Source: Osmia lignaria lignaria
Taxonomy: Eukaryota; Arthropoda; Insecta; Hymenoptera; Megachilidae
Assembly: GCF_051020975.1 (NCBI RefSeq)
Contig: NC_135038.1
Location: 1,114,001 to 1,178,000, forward strand
Reading direction: 5' to 3'
DNA length: 64,000 nucleotides
Shown one piece after another: positions 11,367 to 21,660 of this stretch. The position numbers and the translations under genes are program-made. The notes beneath the pieces were generated by a model. The model was not told the origin of the DNA and ran no database searches. It saw only the letters and a program-made list of their open reading frames with translations. Every line of letters starts with the position of its first letter. The first letter of the stretch is position 1.

Positions 11367-13823
11367 TGTTACGTCGCGAGCGAGAGAGAGAGAGAGACGG
11401 CGCGCGACGTACAAAATAAGAAAAATTTTTGATTTAACGTGAGGTTAATCAAATTACTGGCTGATACGCGGTTGAGAACGGTATTATCGCTGCCATCAGT
11501 CCTAATCGCTTGAGACGATGTTAGGTCCTTCGCGATTAGAGCAATAAAAGAGTTGATAGATTAATTAATAGTTAATTAAGAATTTAATTGGGTTCGTCAA
11601 TGCTCTAGTCCCATACGGGCCCCTCGTGTGAATTTATACGAAGATGGTAGTGTAAAAATGAAGGAAAAGAAGTGGTTTGAAATGTAAATGAATTAAAACA
11701 GTTTAGGCGTAACAAAAATATAATCTCAGAAAAAGTAAACGTGACAATAAAATGGTTGGTTAACAGAAAATCCGAGCTGTTTGAAATACAAGGGAAAATA
11801 AATGCATTGTTAAGAAAAGGTTTAGATTATATGAAAGTGAGACTATTGATTATGGAATAATTAATGTTTGATTAAACGATTCGACGATTCGACGATTCGA
11901 GCGACGATGTCGTATAAAGAATTAAACGCGAACAAAAGGAAAGAATGGTCCCAGAGGGTAAACTACCAGAATCACGGTTTCGTGGGGCCGCCTTCTTTTG
12001 TGTGAAATCGGAATTTTCTAAATATTTTAAATATTCGATACCTTATGTCTCTATTGTGAACGGAACGATCTAGAGGGAAACTTTCCAGAATACGCGGTTT
12101 CGTAGATCGCCCGTTTCCCTCGCTACGTCCAGATTCGTCGTATTAGATAAAATGAAATGGACAACTTACCAGGAAACAAGATGAAATAATATCTAATAAT
12201 AGTGAGTGATAGACGCTTTCTTTTGCTGGTGTCGTTGAGAAATCTGGAAATCAAAGAAAAGATGAGGAAACTGCCACTGCACTACGCGTTCGCGATCGGC
12301 CTTTATTACGGTGTTACGAGACAAATTCAAACTATTACAAACGAACACAAAGTATTTTTAAATCAACGCGGCGCGGAAAAAGAAAGAAAAATAATTAATA
12401 CACGAGACGATATAAAATGAAAGAGAAAAGATAGAATTTGAAGAGTATGAAAAGAATTTAACGTATCCGTATGAGTCCTTGTCACAAAACCCCGAATCGA
12501 AACTCTCTCGACACTTTGCCTTGAAGAGGACTTGCCGAGCAATCTAATTACGCGGTTTTGTTAACAACTCTATCTCTACGCGAACACGGGCTCCCCGTCA
12601 CGCACCTTGCGACTTATCGACGAAGAGTGATTTGCCTCAGTCTAGCGATCGTGTCTCAGGGTTCGACCCGCGATCAAGGGCCCAAAGTGGGGACATCATT
12701 TGGCAAATCGGGGTACGTGACGGAGGGGAAATCCCGCGCGTATTGGGCTAGTTGGCCGCTCTTCCTAGTTCCCTCATCCCTTCCTGGCTTTTCCTTCTAC
12801 CTTCGTCTAAGGTTGTCCATTTCTTTCTACCCCTCTAACGCTACAACGGATTTCATGCGTCGCAATTCTAAAGTTCTGGAATATTCGAAATCTGTTACGA
12901 CTTAATTTATTTGAACTTGCTAATTAAAGAGGCTTCTATCATGATATTTCCGGTATCGAAAGAGGTCTTCATTTTATTAAAAATATTTGGTTTACTAGTT
13001 TGAATGACCATTAGTTGAATATCGTTAATTATTATTCATACGTTAATTGTTCTGTGAATTTTGTTGTTTAGCGGTTTACGCGAGATGCAGCCGGTGTTTT
13101 ATAATCGTCGACAAATTGGATACATGCGTGTCGCATTTAATTAACATTCATTCCGCGCTCATTAGTTATTAACATTCTTATTCGTATCTCGACGATTTAC
13201 GTATATTCGAACGTTCTACGTTTAACGTTTAACGGCGATGTTTATAGACTCGGTCGACCTTTGTCTCGAACATTCGTGAACGATTTCGAACTACAGTGGT
13301 TGTCACGCAAACCCTCGCATTCCAATATCATTCAAACAGTTTCATTCCGTTAAATTCCAATTGTTCTGTTCCAAATCACATGCACTCCTCGTGGAAGGAC
13401 CGGCTGACGCATGCTTTGGAGGTAGGATAGGTACTTCGTTGCGAAGTAAAACAAAAATCGTATTTCCCTTTTTCCGCGCGGTTAAGCTGGGAAACTTCCA
13501 AGTGCGTCGCACTGCTTAACCGCGTGGCGAAAGATGTTGATAGTACCTCTCCTTAACCTTAGCGATTTCGAATTTCTATGTGTTTATTGCTACACGGTTT
13601 CGACAAGGCAATCGTCCCAAGGAAGGTTAACTTCTTATTGTTTGAAAAGGACTAATTATAGCCTCCTTTGTGTGCCTCGCCTGGGATTATCTCCAAGTGC
13701 TGCGCACCGACGAGGTACACAAATTCAGTATATTATACGATTAAACTATTCAACACTGTCAAAAAGAAAATGAAAATAAATATTAACCACGGTCGGATTA
13801 TTGAAAATAATCCGGACGTAACA
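11367..13823. mobile_element. 2.46-kb LTR-like insertion, 4-bp TSD catc
   Basis: Ends are a perfect 9-bp inverted repeat, TGTTACGTC at 11367 and GACGTAACA at 13815-13823. Direct repeats catc flank it at 11363-11366 and 13824-13827. It interrupts the Gypsy 3' UTR. I see no second internal copy of the ends and no retroviral domain, so it reads as one very long solo LTR or a non-coding LTR-bounded element. A DNA transposon with 9-bp ends is an alternative. Internal features are a GA run (11381-11397), a cgacgattcga microsatellite (about 11878-11906), a near-duplicate of a cagaatcacggtttcg block at about 11973 and 12090, and an inverted pair cgcggttaag / gcttaaccgcg (about 13480-13525). Short frames (12202, 12558, 13534) have no recognisable domains. 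Confidence 0.75.
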
Positions 13824-13868
13824 CATCAAATTACAGGTATTTAAAATCTCTTTATTTAAGGTTTAAAT

Positions 13869-16800
13869 TTAGTCTAGCCGAATACAAGCTAACTTTAATT
13901 TGTTTATATGAACAATTTTAAATTTATTTGGTCCAATAGCCAACTCTGCATTCTGATCATCAAATAACTTTGTTATCTTAAACGGTCCTAACCAATTATA
14001 ATCAAATTTCGAAACTTTAGGTTCCTTAAGTATACATTATCACCTATCTCAAATTTACGTGAATTTACTTTTTTGTCATAATCTAATTTACTTCTTTGTT
14101 TAGCTCTTTTCAGATTTACTGCTGCCAACGCCTGAGATTTACAAATCCTTGAAAACAGGTCATCAAGATAACTGATAAATGTTCGAGGAGGTTCCTGTTT
14201 AGCAAACTCAGATGGAATTCTTGCCCTAACACCAAACACCAATTCATGAGGCGTGAACCCGGTTGCTTCATGCACCGAAGTGTTATATGAAAAAATTCCA
14301 AATCTGATTCAGTCATCCCAGTCATCTTTACTACAAAAGTGTTTAAGATAATCTATAAAGACCCGATGAGCTCGTTCTAAAGATCCTAACGACTGTGGAT
14401 GGAATGCAGAAGAAGTAAATTTTTGTATTTTGAAAATTTTGCAAAAGTTACACATTATTTTGCTCACAAAATTTGATCCCTGATCTGTATGTATTGCACG
14501 AGGGCAACCAAATCTACTTATGAATTGTTCTGCAAGGGCCAAGGCAATTGTAATTGAATCTATTTTAGGTAATGGAATAGCGTCTACAAATTTTGTTAAG
14601 TTGTCTTGAATAGTAAGTAAATAACGATTCTGTTTTTTAGTCAACGGTAGTAGGCCGACTATATCCATTTGAACCTTTTCGAATGCTTGTTTGGGTGTAT
14701 CTGTTATTCGCATTGGTTGTCTAGTTTTTGGACATAAAATTTTATATCTTTGACAACTGGAGCAAGTACGAGTGTAATCAATAACCTCTTTAAGCATTCC
14801 TGGCCAAAAATAATCTGACCTTATTCTTCTAAAAAGTTTTCGAGCACATTGGTGTCCACCTATAACTGACTCATGATACTCCTTTATTATGAATGGTCTC
14901 TCCGATAAATCCGGTATTACAACTTCTCCAGTGCAAACGGTAATCATATATTCTGGGTTATTCAATTTCTGTTTTAATAAACACTCAAGAAAATTCCAAC
15001 TAATTGGTTCTATGTCATTATTATTTTCAGAAATGCTGATATTTTTAATATTCAATGAATCCATAAGATGTTTCAAAGAAGTTAAACAAGACTCAAGATC
15101 AACTGGATTTACTTGTTCTGTTGAAGACTCCTTAGTAAGAAGATGAAACACACGAAACTTTTCATTAGGAAAAACTATTGTTTCTCCAACATTTAAATTA
15201 TATTTTTCAATTTGTTCAATAGGAAATTTACCTTGAGCCTGTAAATCCCAACTCGTTTGTGATGAAATACAATAATCCTTAGAGAAAAAGTGAATTATGT
15301 TATCTTTTCGCATATAAAGATGATCTCTAGTATAAAAGATAGTGGGAGAGAACGTAGTTTGTTGTAATGATGTGTTTGTTGTTAAAACTTTAACATTTGA
15401 TTTAAATCCGTCACAGTTTTCATTAAGCCGATTTTTACTATTTTCAGGCGTCCTCGAAGTTACAATTTCATTAACTCTTTTTCCTAAATACTCAGGTATT
15501 ACGATTCTATTTTCAAACTTCCCGGGCTCTTCAGCCTCCATTCCAACCCTACTCTCGAAGGGCCTCGAGTTGGTGATCAAAAGCGACGTGCTTTTGTTTT
15601 GGCCAACCAGAGCCCGAGTACCCACATTACATATTCCCCTTCCGTAAAACAAAAAACGAGTCTCGGAAACAGCCTGAGAACCCACATGGACGACCTCCGG
15701 CATTCTCTCGAGCGGGGTGCTTTGATATCGCCTATCCGAATCTCTTTTGAGAGCTACCAAAGTCAAGGCCGAACCATGTAACGGAGTCGTTCTTTCTACA
15801 TTAACATCATCACCACGACCATTAACGGTAACAAAATGGTTCCTTACTTCAATAGAATTAATATCTTTGTCAAGCGTTTCTCCTTCATCTGCCGTGAGAT
15901 ATTCATCACTTTCAACTGAATCATCATCTGAGTTCGTAATCTCCATTATTTTATCCTTTCCATGCATTAAGAAAACCGTGGCTATTAAATTTTCATTATT
16001 TTTTGAAATCTCATCTAAATCCATAACTTCCATTTATCCAGAGTCTACGGGCGACAAATCGTTCGCGCGCACGACACTCCCGCGCAGGCCCTCAGAAGAA
16101 GAAGCGACTAAACTATCCATCCTTTTAGAATTTAATGAATGAGTGTTATTGAAGAAAAGAGAAGCTTGTTCCACCTGAGAAAGATCTGGCGGATTGCGGG
16201 ATAACGCATCAGCATTTCAGTTTATTTTTCCAGGTTTGTAAACTATATCATAATCGTATTCATTTAATTTAATTCGCCATCTCATTATTCGGGTCGTTGG
16301 ATCCTTTACATTATGTAACCAAACCAATGGTCGATGGTCAGTTCTTATGGTGAACCGATGTCCATACAAATATGGGCGAAAATGCTCTACAGCAAAAATA
16401 ATACCCAATAATTCTTTTTCTATTGTAGAATAGTTGATCTCTGCACCATTTAAGGTCCGTGAAGCATAAGCAATAGGAAGATCCTTTCCAATCGACCCCT
16501 GACTCAAAACAGCTCCCACTGCATAAGCTGAGGCATCCGAAGTCACAAGGAATGGTTGTTTGAAATTTGGAAATTGGAGTAATGGCTCTGAACAAATTAT
16601 GTCACGCAACTTCTCAAAAGCGGCTTGAGTAACATCATCCCAAACAAAAGGCACATCAATTTTTAAGAGGTTAGTTAACGGTTTAGCAATTTTTGCCATC
16701 TGTGGGATAAAACGACGGTAATATCCAACCAAACCCAAAAATTGTTTGACATTTTTCTTAGTTTTTGGAGGAGGAAACAACTTTACTGCACTAATCTTCC

Positions 16801-17590
16801 CGGGATCCGGTTTTACACCTTCTGAGGAAATTACATGACCTAAATAAACGATTTCATGTCGAAGAAACCTGCATTTTTCGGGCTGCAAAGCCAAACCCGC
16901 GTTTTGTAATCGTACCATTAGAGTTTTTAATTTTCGAGAATGTTCCTCTAAAGAATCAGCGTAAATAACAATGTCGTCTATATAAACAAAAAGTTCCACT
17001 CCTTGTAACCCCGACAAAACCAAATCCATGCACCTTTGAAACGTGGCTGGGGCATTCTTAAGACCAAAAGGCATTTTATTAAATTCATAATGTCCATAAG
17101 GAGTTGAAAAAGCGGTTTTTTGCTTGGATTTGGGATCCATGGAGATCTGATGAAAACCTGATGCCAAATCAAGAATGCTGAAATACTTGGCTGCTCCAAG
17201 TTGATCTAATATATCGGTAATATTGGGAAGCGGATAGGCGTCACTAATTGTTTTTTCATTTAATTTTCGATAATCAATAACCATACGCCAACGTGGTTTA
17301 CCAGAAGGACCTGGTTTCTTTGGAACCACCCAAACCGGTGAATTATAAGGAGAGGCAGATGACTGAATTACATTATTTTCAAGCATTGAAGTGACCTGTT
17401 TTTGAATCTCCTTATGAATCGGAGGAAAACGATATTGTTTTGTATTTATTGGAATCTCATCTGTTGTTAAAATTGTATGATGAAGTGCATTTGTTGAACC
17501 CAATTTTTCTGTTGGTAAATAAAATTGATAAGGAAACTCATTTATGATTTCTAAAATACTAGCACGTTCAATTTCATTTAAATCATCCAA
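13869..17590 (-). pseudogene. Ty3/Gypsy pol: RT, RNase H, integrase
   Basis: Pol copies element RNA and integrates the DNA. From its N-terminus at 17590, the 457-residue block has the Gypsy RT core (RMVIDYRKLN, SILDLASGFHQI, MPFGLKNAPATFQRCM, the catalytic FVYIDDIVIYA, FLGLVGYYRRFI), then RNase H (LVTSDASAYAVGAVLSQG, YSTIEKELLGI, RTDHRPLVWL). The 16033-14309 block holds a His/His/Cys/Cys zinc motif (GGHQCARKLFRR, TCSSCQRYK) and the integrase acidic residues (VQMDIVG, IHTDQGSNF, LGSLERAHR). The 13988-14275 block is the integrase C-terminal part. Breaks: in-frame stops at about 16214-16216, 16034-16036 and 14306-14308, and a 1-nt frame change near 14020, after which the frame runs to a stop at 13869. 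Motifs are otherwise well kept, so inactivation looks fairly recent. Confidence 0.92.
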
Positions 17591-17613
17591 CTCAAGAAGT
17601 TTAACTATTTTGA

Positions 17614-18348
17614 CTAACGTTGAGCCCTAACTTTCGCTCGATCTTCCTTTATATCAACAGATGAACGAGGTAAAGGTAAACTTTCAGTAAATGCTTCTAA
17701 TTCAACTGGTGGTATTGTTATTTCAATACCATTTGGAGTTGTATTAATTGCGAAAATTTTTGCAAACCCGTTTTGCTGAACAACCAAAGCCTCTCCTATA
17801 TAAACACCTGGTTCCGTTATTATTTTCCTAATATAGCCTTCTTTAATTTCAGGTTCCTTTACTGGGACAGTTATGAGTGTTTTCGTGCGAGGAGGTAATT
17901 TAAAAGAAGATGACGAGAGAAAAAATAATTCATTATCACACTGAAGACTATTTGGCTTATCTTCTCCAAATCTCAATATCACATTCTGATTTTCTAAAAA
18001 TGGCATCCCTAAAATTCCTACTTCAGCAACTGGAAAATCATCTTGAACAAGCTGGAACTTCACATCAACATTACGAATCTGAATGTTAACTTCACCACAG
18101 GTAAGCACCTCTCCTGAACCGATTCCAGAAAGATTATAAACAACCTCCGCATTTACCTTCACACTAGGAATTAAGGCTTTACTTTTTATTAAATTTAGCT
18201 GGGAACCAGTGTCGACGAGGAAATTAGCAAACCCTTCACTAAAACAACTATGGACTAATTTAACTACTGGAGACTGCCCTGTGCCTCTCACTTTGGTTTG
18301 ACTACAGATTGATTGAGTTTGGAGCAAGCAATCCAAGGTTTGCCCCAC
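17614..18348 (-). CDS. Gypsy protease domain and linker
   Basis: A 244-residue frame overlaps the end of gag by 61 nt in a different frame and lies just before pol. It contains LVDTGSQLNLI, where DTG is the catalytic triad of retroviral aspartic proteases; LGMPFL follows about 80 residues later, as in such enzymes. The product would process Gag and Pol. The gag-to-protease change of frame fits ribosomal frameshifting, common in Gypsy elements. The further change of frame near 17615 into RT may be a mutation. Stop at 17614-17616 side; start codon is not meaningful if the product is made by frameshift. Confidence 0.82.
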   Translation of the reverse strand: MGQTLDCLLQTQSICSQTKVRGTGQSPVVKLVHSCFSEGFANFLVDTGSQLNLIKSKALIPSVKVNAEVVYNLSGIGSGEVLTCGEVNIQIRNVDVKFQLVQDDFPVAEVGILGMPFLENQNVILRFGEDKPNSLQCDNELFFLSSSSFKLPPRTKTLITVPVKEPEIKEGYIRKIITEPGVYIGEALVVQQNGFAKIFAINTTPNGIEITIPPVELEAFTESLPLPRSSVDIKEDRAKVRAQR

Positions 18349-19499
18349 GCTGCTCCCTGGCGTGGAACACCCTTGGAGTTTAAATTTCGAGAAGATTCTT
18401 CCTGAGACTGATAATTTCGAGAAGACTCTTCCTGAGACTGATGTAAGCTTTGATTTTGTTTTTTAAAACAACGTGCTTCTACATGCCCGGTTTTCCTACA
18501 ATAATGACACCTATTCCACTCATAATTTAAGGGACCTCGTCGCGTTCCTCGAATTTGTGGACAATGATTTTGAAAATGCCCAACTTTATTGCAATGAAAA
18601 CATTGCCGATCAACAGAAACAGTCTCCTCTACCTTACAAATTTTTGCACTAAGAGGCTGTGAAGATGAGAGTGACGGGGGTGATGGGGATCCAGCTCCTT
18701 GACCTTCCATCGTTTCCGATTCCAACCTTTGCGCTATGTCTATTATCGTTCCAAAATCCGGTATCTCGTGACTGTCTTTATCCTTTAATACAATTCTTAA
18801 CATTTTGTTCTGTAGGCCATTAATAAATGTAGCTTTCGCCGTATTATTTAGTAAATCAACTACTCCGCTTAACTGTTCTGAATTATACTTATCTTTTGCC
18901 ACTTCAATTCGTGTACTTAAAATTTTACTAACTCGCGAACCAAAAATTTCGATTGTATCATTTACTCCTTGTTTCAACCCCATAAACTCCTCGTTAATCC
19001 TATGCATGTTAAATGTTCGTGAATAAACTTTCTTTAACAAACTTATCAATTCTTCCAAAGTATTAGGTTCACAATGATTCGAAAGTATCATTTTGGTATG
19101 CCCCGCAATTTTCCCTCGAATTAAAAATAAAAGGCCCGCTCTATCCTTAGGCTTTACTCTCGAATTTATCAATTTGCATTCCTTTATAAACTCGGTCAAA
19201 GAGCCGGTCTTCCCATCAAATTGTGGAACCAGATCCTTCACTAAAGAAAGTGAAAGGTAAGACTCAGGAGCAGTCTTTGACGATATATTAGAGGACGAAT
19301 TTGTCGAATTTGATTCGACAGCAGTAATCACGGAAGAGCCAGAAGAGCTAATTGAATGTAACTCTGACGAATCTACAGATGATGGTTGTAACATTTCGGG
19401 CGTCATATCTTCACTCTCGAAATCTTTTAAACTACATAAAACAGCCCTACGCTTTTTCCTCAACAATTTCAATTTTTGTATTCTAAATTTACGCATCAT
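18288..19499 (-). CDS. Gypsy Gag with two zinc knuckles
   Basis: A 403-residue uninterrupted frame in the first position inside the 5' LTR. The N-terminal 100 residues are basic and then Ser-rich. A Gag capsid-like region follows (LVPQFDGKTGSLTEFIKECK, later MGLKQGVNDTIEIFG). Two CCHC zinc knuckles (CFHCNKVGHFQNHCPQ and CHYCRKTGHVEARCFK) bind the RNA genome. Near the C-terminus a short SQEESSRN motif is duplicated (also visible in the DNA at about 18390-18440). The frame is intact, whereas pol is not. Confidence 0.92.
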   Translation of the reverse strand: MMRKFRIQKLKLLRKKRRAVLCSLKDFESEDMTPEMLQPSSVDSSELHSISSSGSSVITAVESNSTNSSSNISSKTAPESYLSLSLVKDLVPQFDGKTGSLTEFIKECKLINSRVKPKDRAGLLFLIRGKIAGHTKMILSNHCEPNTLEELISLLKKVYSRTFNMHRINEEFMGLKQGVNDTIEIFGSRVSKILSTRIEVAKDKYNSEQLSGVVDLLNNTAKATFINGLQNKMLRIVLKDKDSHEIPDFGTIIDIAQRLESETMEGQGAGSPSPPSLSSSQPLSAKICKVEETVSVDRQCFHCNKVGHFQNHCPQIRGTRRGPLNYEWNRCHYCRKTGHVEARCFKKQNQSLHQSQEESSRNYQSQEESSRNLNSKGVPRQGAAWGKPWIACSKLNQSVVKPK

Positions 19500-19925
19500 C
19501 TTGTTAACTTTAACTAAATTTAATAAATAGTATTTACGAAAAGCTTGTGTTCGTGGTTGTCTTCTCCTGAAGATGAAGGTCTAAGTCAGCAAATTCCTCG
19601 TTGTCCAGGGTCAGCACGGGTCCTCGATATCCAGAGTCAGCAAGAATCCTCGATGTTCAACGTCAGCAAAGGTCCTGATCCAAGTCAGCGTCAGCGGGCA
19701 GTGCATGTGATTCTGGGGAATAACTTGCACGACCACCAAAATCACCCTTCTCCGGTATTAACCTTCACCTCTTGGGAAAACGTGCAAAAAACCAAGAGAG
19801 AGAGGTTGCACTTTCAATTGGAATATTGTCTTCTAGTCTTCTACCCTCAAGTGAGCCGGCGAAATCAGGGGAAACGTGTCTGACTTTCCCACGAATTTTG
19901 AAGATCCCACCGCTGTCACCAATTT
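19500..19925 (-). other. Gypsy 5' leader, primer-binding region, degenerate minisatellite
   Basis: The stretch adjoining the 5' LTR reads, on the minus strand, aaattggtgacagcggtggg. That is the position of the tRNA primer-binding site; I do not assign the tRNA. Between about 19582 and 19697, a roughly 25-30 bp unit with gtcagca and gtcctcgat is repeated three to four times. The plus-strand frame at 19545-19883 is incidental. Confidence 0.6.
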
Positions 19926-20246
19926 TGTTGCGCGATTCTTCGTTCTTCTAGGGATTTTCAAATCCAAGGATCGTGGATAAGCCGCCCGTGGAGCGCTAAA
20001 GCACTCTGCTCACGATAATAATTTTAAAGAAAAAGAAACCTAACTTTAAACTATTTAAAATGAACTGAACTTTTATTAACGTTTAACTTTAACTTTAATA
20101 TACTTGAACGAGAACAATAAATTGTAAATTAATGTTTTATACGTGCTCTTCTCTTAATCGTTTACAAAGAACAAAGGACGAAATTTTCTGGAAGCTGCTG
20201 GTTACGAATTTGAAAGGTTTAATTCTCAGCTAGCGTGCGCGCAACA
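19926..20246 (-). mobile_element. 5' LTR of the Gypsy element, outer part divergent
   Basis: From TGTTGCGCGATTC at 19926 to ttttctggaag at about 20193 it matches the 3' LTR closely. One difference is a short deletion: gaattgtaaatt in the 3' LTR reads as one copy here. Beyond 20193 the sequences part company. A CGCAACA end occurs at 20240-20246, which would give a 321-bp LTR against about 572 bp for its partner. No target duplication matches the left flank (ccct). Deletion or recombination at the outer end is likely. Confidence 0.65.
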
Positions 20247-20830
20247 CGATCTAGGAAGGTAACAGCGCCTCAAGTATTTTTACAAACACATTCAAATGCT
20301 CCACTTGAAGAACGAAAGCGAAACATTGGCGCGTGGTTAGAGTGAGATGTAGGGTGATCATGCTATCCTTCTTTCAACCTAAATGATAGAATTGTCCCGC
20401 TCCGATAAATTCTGACTGACTGAACGCGTGGATTTTATATAGCGCACCGTAGCACCCCTCGCTGCTGAAAAATATATGCCTACTCTGAAGAACCGAAGCA
20501 ACGTGCGATCTGAGAAATTTTTTAGAAAAAGTTACTAACTTCTTTAAATAAATGTTTTTTAATTAATAAAAATATACAGGATACGTCATGCAATTTCTGA
20601 CGGGTTATATCTTGAATTTGGTAAGAGATAGGAAAAAGCTGTTTATGTAAAAGTTTAATGGTAATATCTATTTTTCTGTGATTTCATTTTCTTCGTGAAT
20701 GCAACGATGCACTCAAAAAATGCAAATCCACTTTTTATTTAAATGGAATTGCATTTTTTTTTTACTTGTGTCAACTCCTTGAAACATTCTGCATAAAAAA
20801 GTACTATGGTACTATTAGAACTAATAAATG
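20247..20830. other. No recognised feature
   Basis: AT-rich spacer with no substantial reading frame and no transposon end that I can define. Confidence 0.45.
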
Positions 20831-20834
20831 GAGG

Positions 20835-21130
20835 GACCTCGCGTCTACATATACAGTAAAAGCTGAATATATGCAACAGAGATTGGGAACCAGACGTTGC
20901 ATACATCCAGCCGAGATGTCGAATCTCGAATTAGATGCGACGACCAGCCAAGCATGAACGTAGAAAGGGACAGACAGTGGAGGAGAGAGAGAGAGGTCTA
21001 ATGATCAAAGGAAAGAGCCGAAACGTATCGGTGTGACTAATACTACTTCCATTATAAAACTTTTTTATTTTTTTTTACTGAAACTTTTACTAGCGCATTG
21101 GTGACATTTTTCTGATTAAAATGATACCAA
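20835..21130 (+). repeat. Interspersed repeat (copy also at 58085-58400)
   Basis: The block from tacagtaaaagctgaatata to about gtttgaat is found in reverse complement at 58085-58400. Shared phrases include aacgtagaaagggac, ggacagtggaggagag, gtatcggtgtgactaata and tagcgcattggtga. Its end (tttttctgattaaaatga) recurs at about 63660. Probably a MITE or SINE-like family; no termini resolved. Confidence 0.65.
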
Positions 21131-21379
21131 ACACAATATAGTTTGAATGGGGCGAGGGTATGGGGCGCTGTGTAAAATCCAGGCAGGTCGCAGTCAAAAC
21201 TTAGCGAAAAGGGACAATCTCAACATTCAGAATGAGAGAAGGACAGAATGACTGTAGTGCGTCTCACTCAGCGTTCGGGCTGTTGTTTTTTTCGCTTGCC
21301 TTCGCAGCACAGTTCGAGTGACGTAATCAAGCTAACGCTTGATTCTGACTACGATTCCAACTCGGCAACCGTTCTACTT

Positions 21380-21577
21380 AGACGCCACCTTATAACTACT
21401 AGCTTAACTAAATTTGTCACGTGACTTGCTCTGTAGTATCCAGATAATGGCGGAACTCGTCTTTGGGAATGCTTTTACGGGAATCGGTTATTCATCCTTA
21501 TATGAGAAGATCTTGAGCTGCATAAGGGCTCATTCGAAAGAGGAAGGTTCAATGCAGGGCGGTCAACTCACCGTTTG
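21380..21577 (+). repeat. Repeat shared with 50440-50640; left arm of fold-back
   Basis: The block with aaatttgtcacgtgacttgc, atccagataatggcggaact and cttatatgagaag matches 50440-50640 directly. Its last 105 bp (21473-21577) are inverted at 24437-24545. Before the LINE inserted between them, these two arms faced each other across a loop of about 100 bp. Confidence 0.75.
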
Positions 21578-21660
21578 AGTCACAAAACTCTTTTATTGGC
21601 CTAAAAATGTTTCGATTTCGCAACTGCATTTTGTCGATTTTTTCTTCTACTTTCGACACT

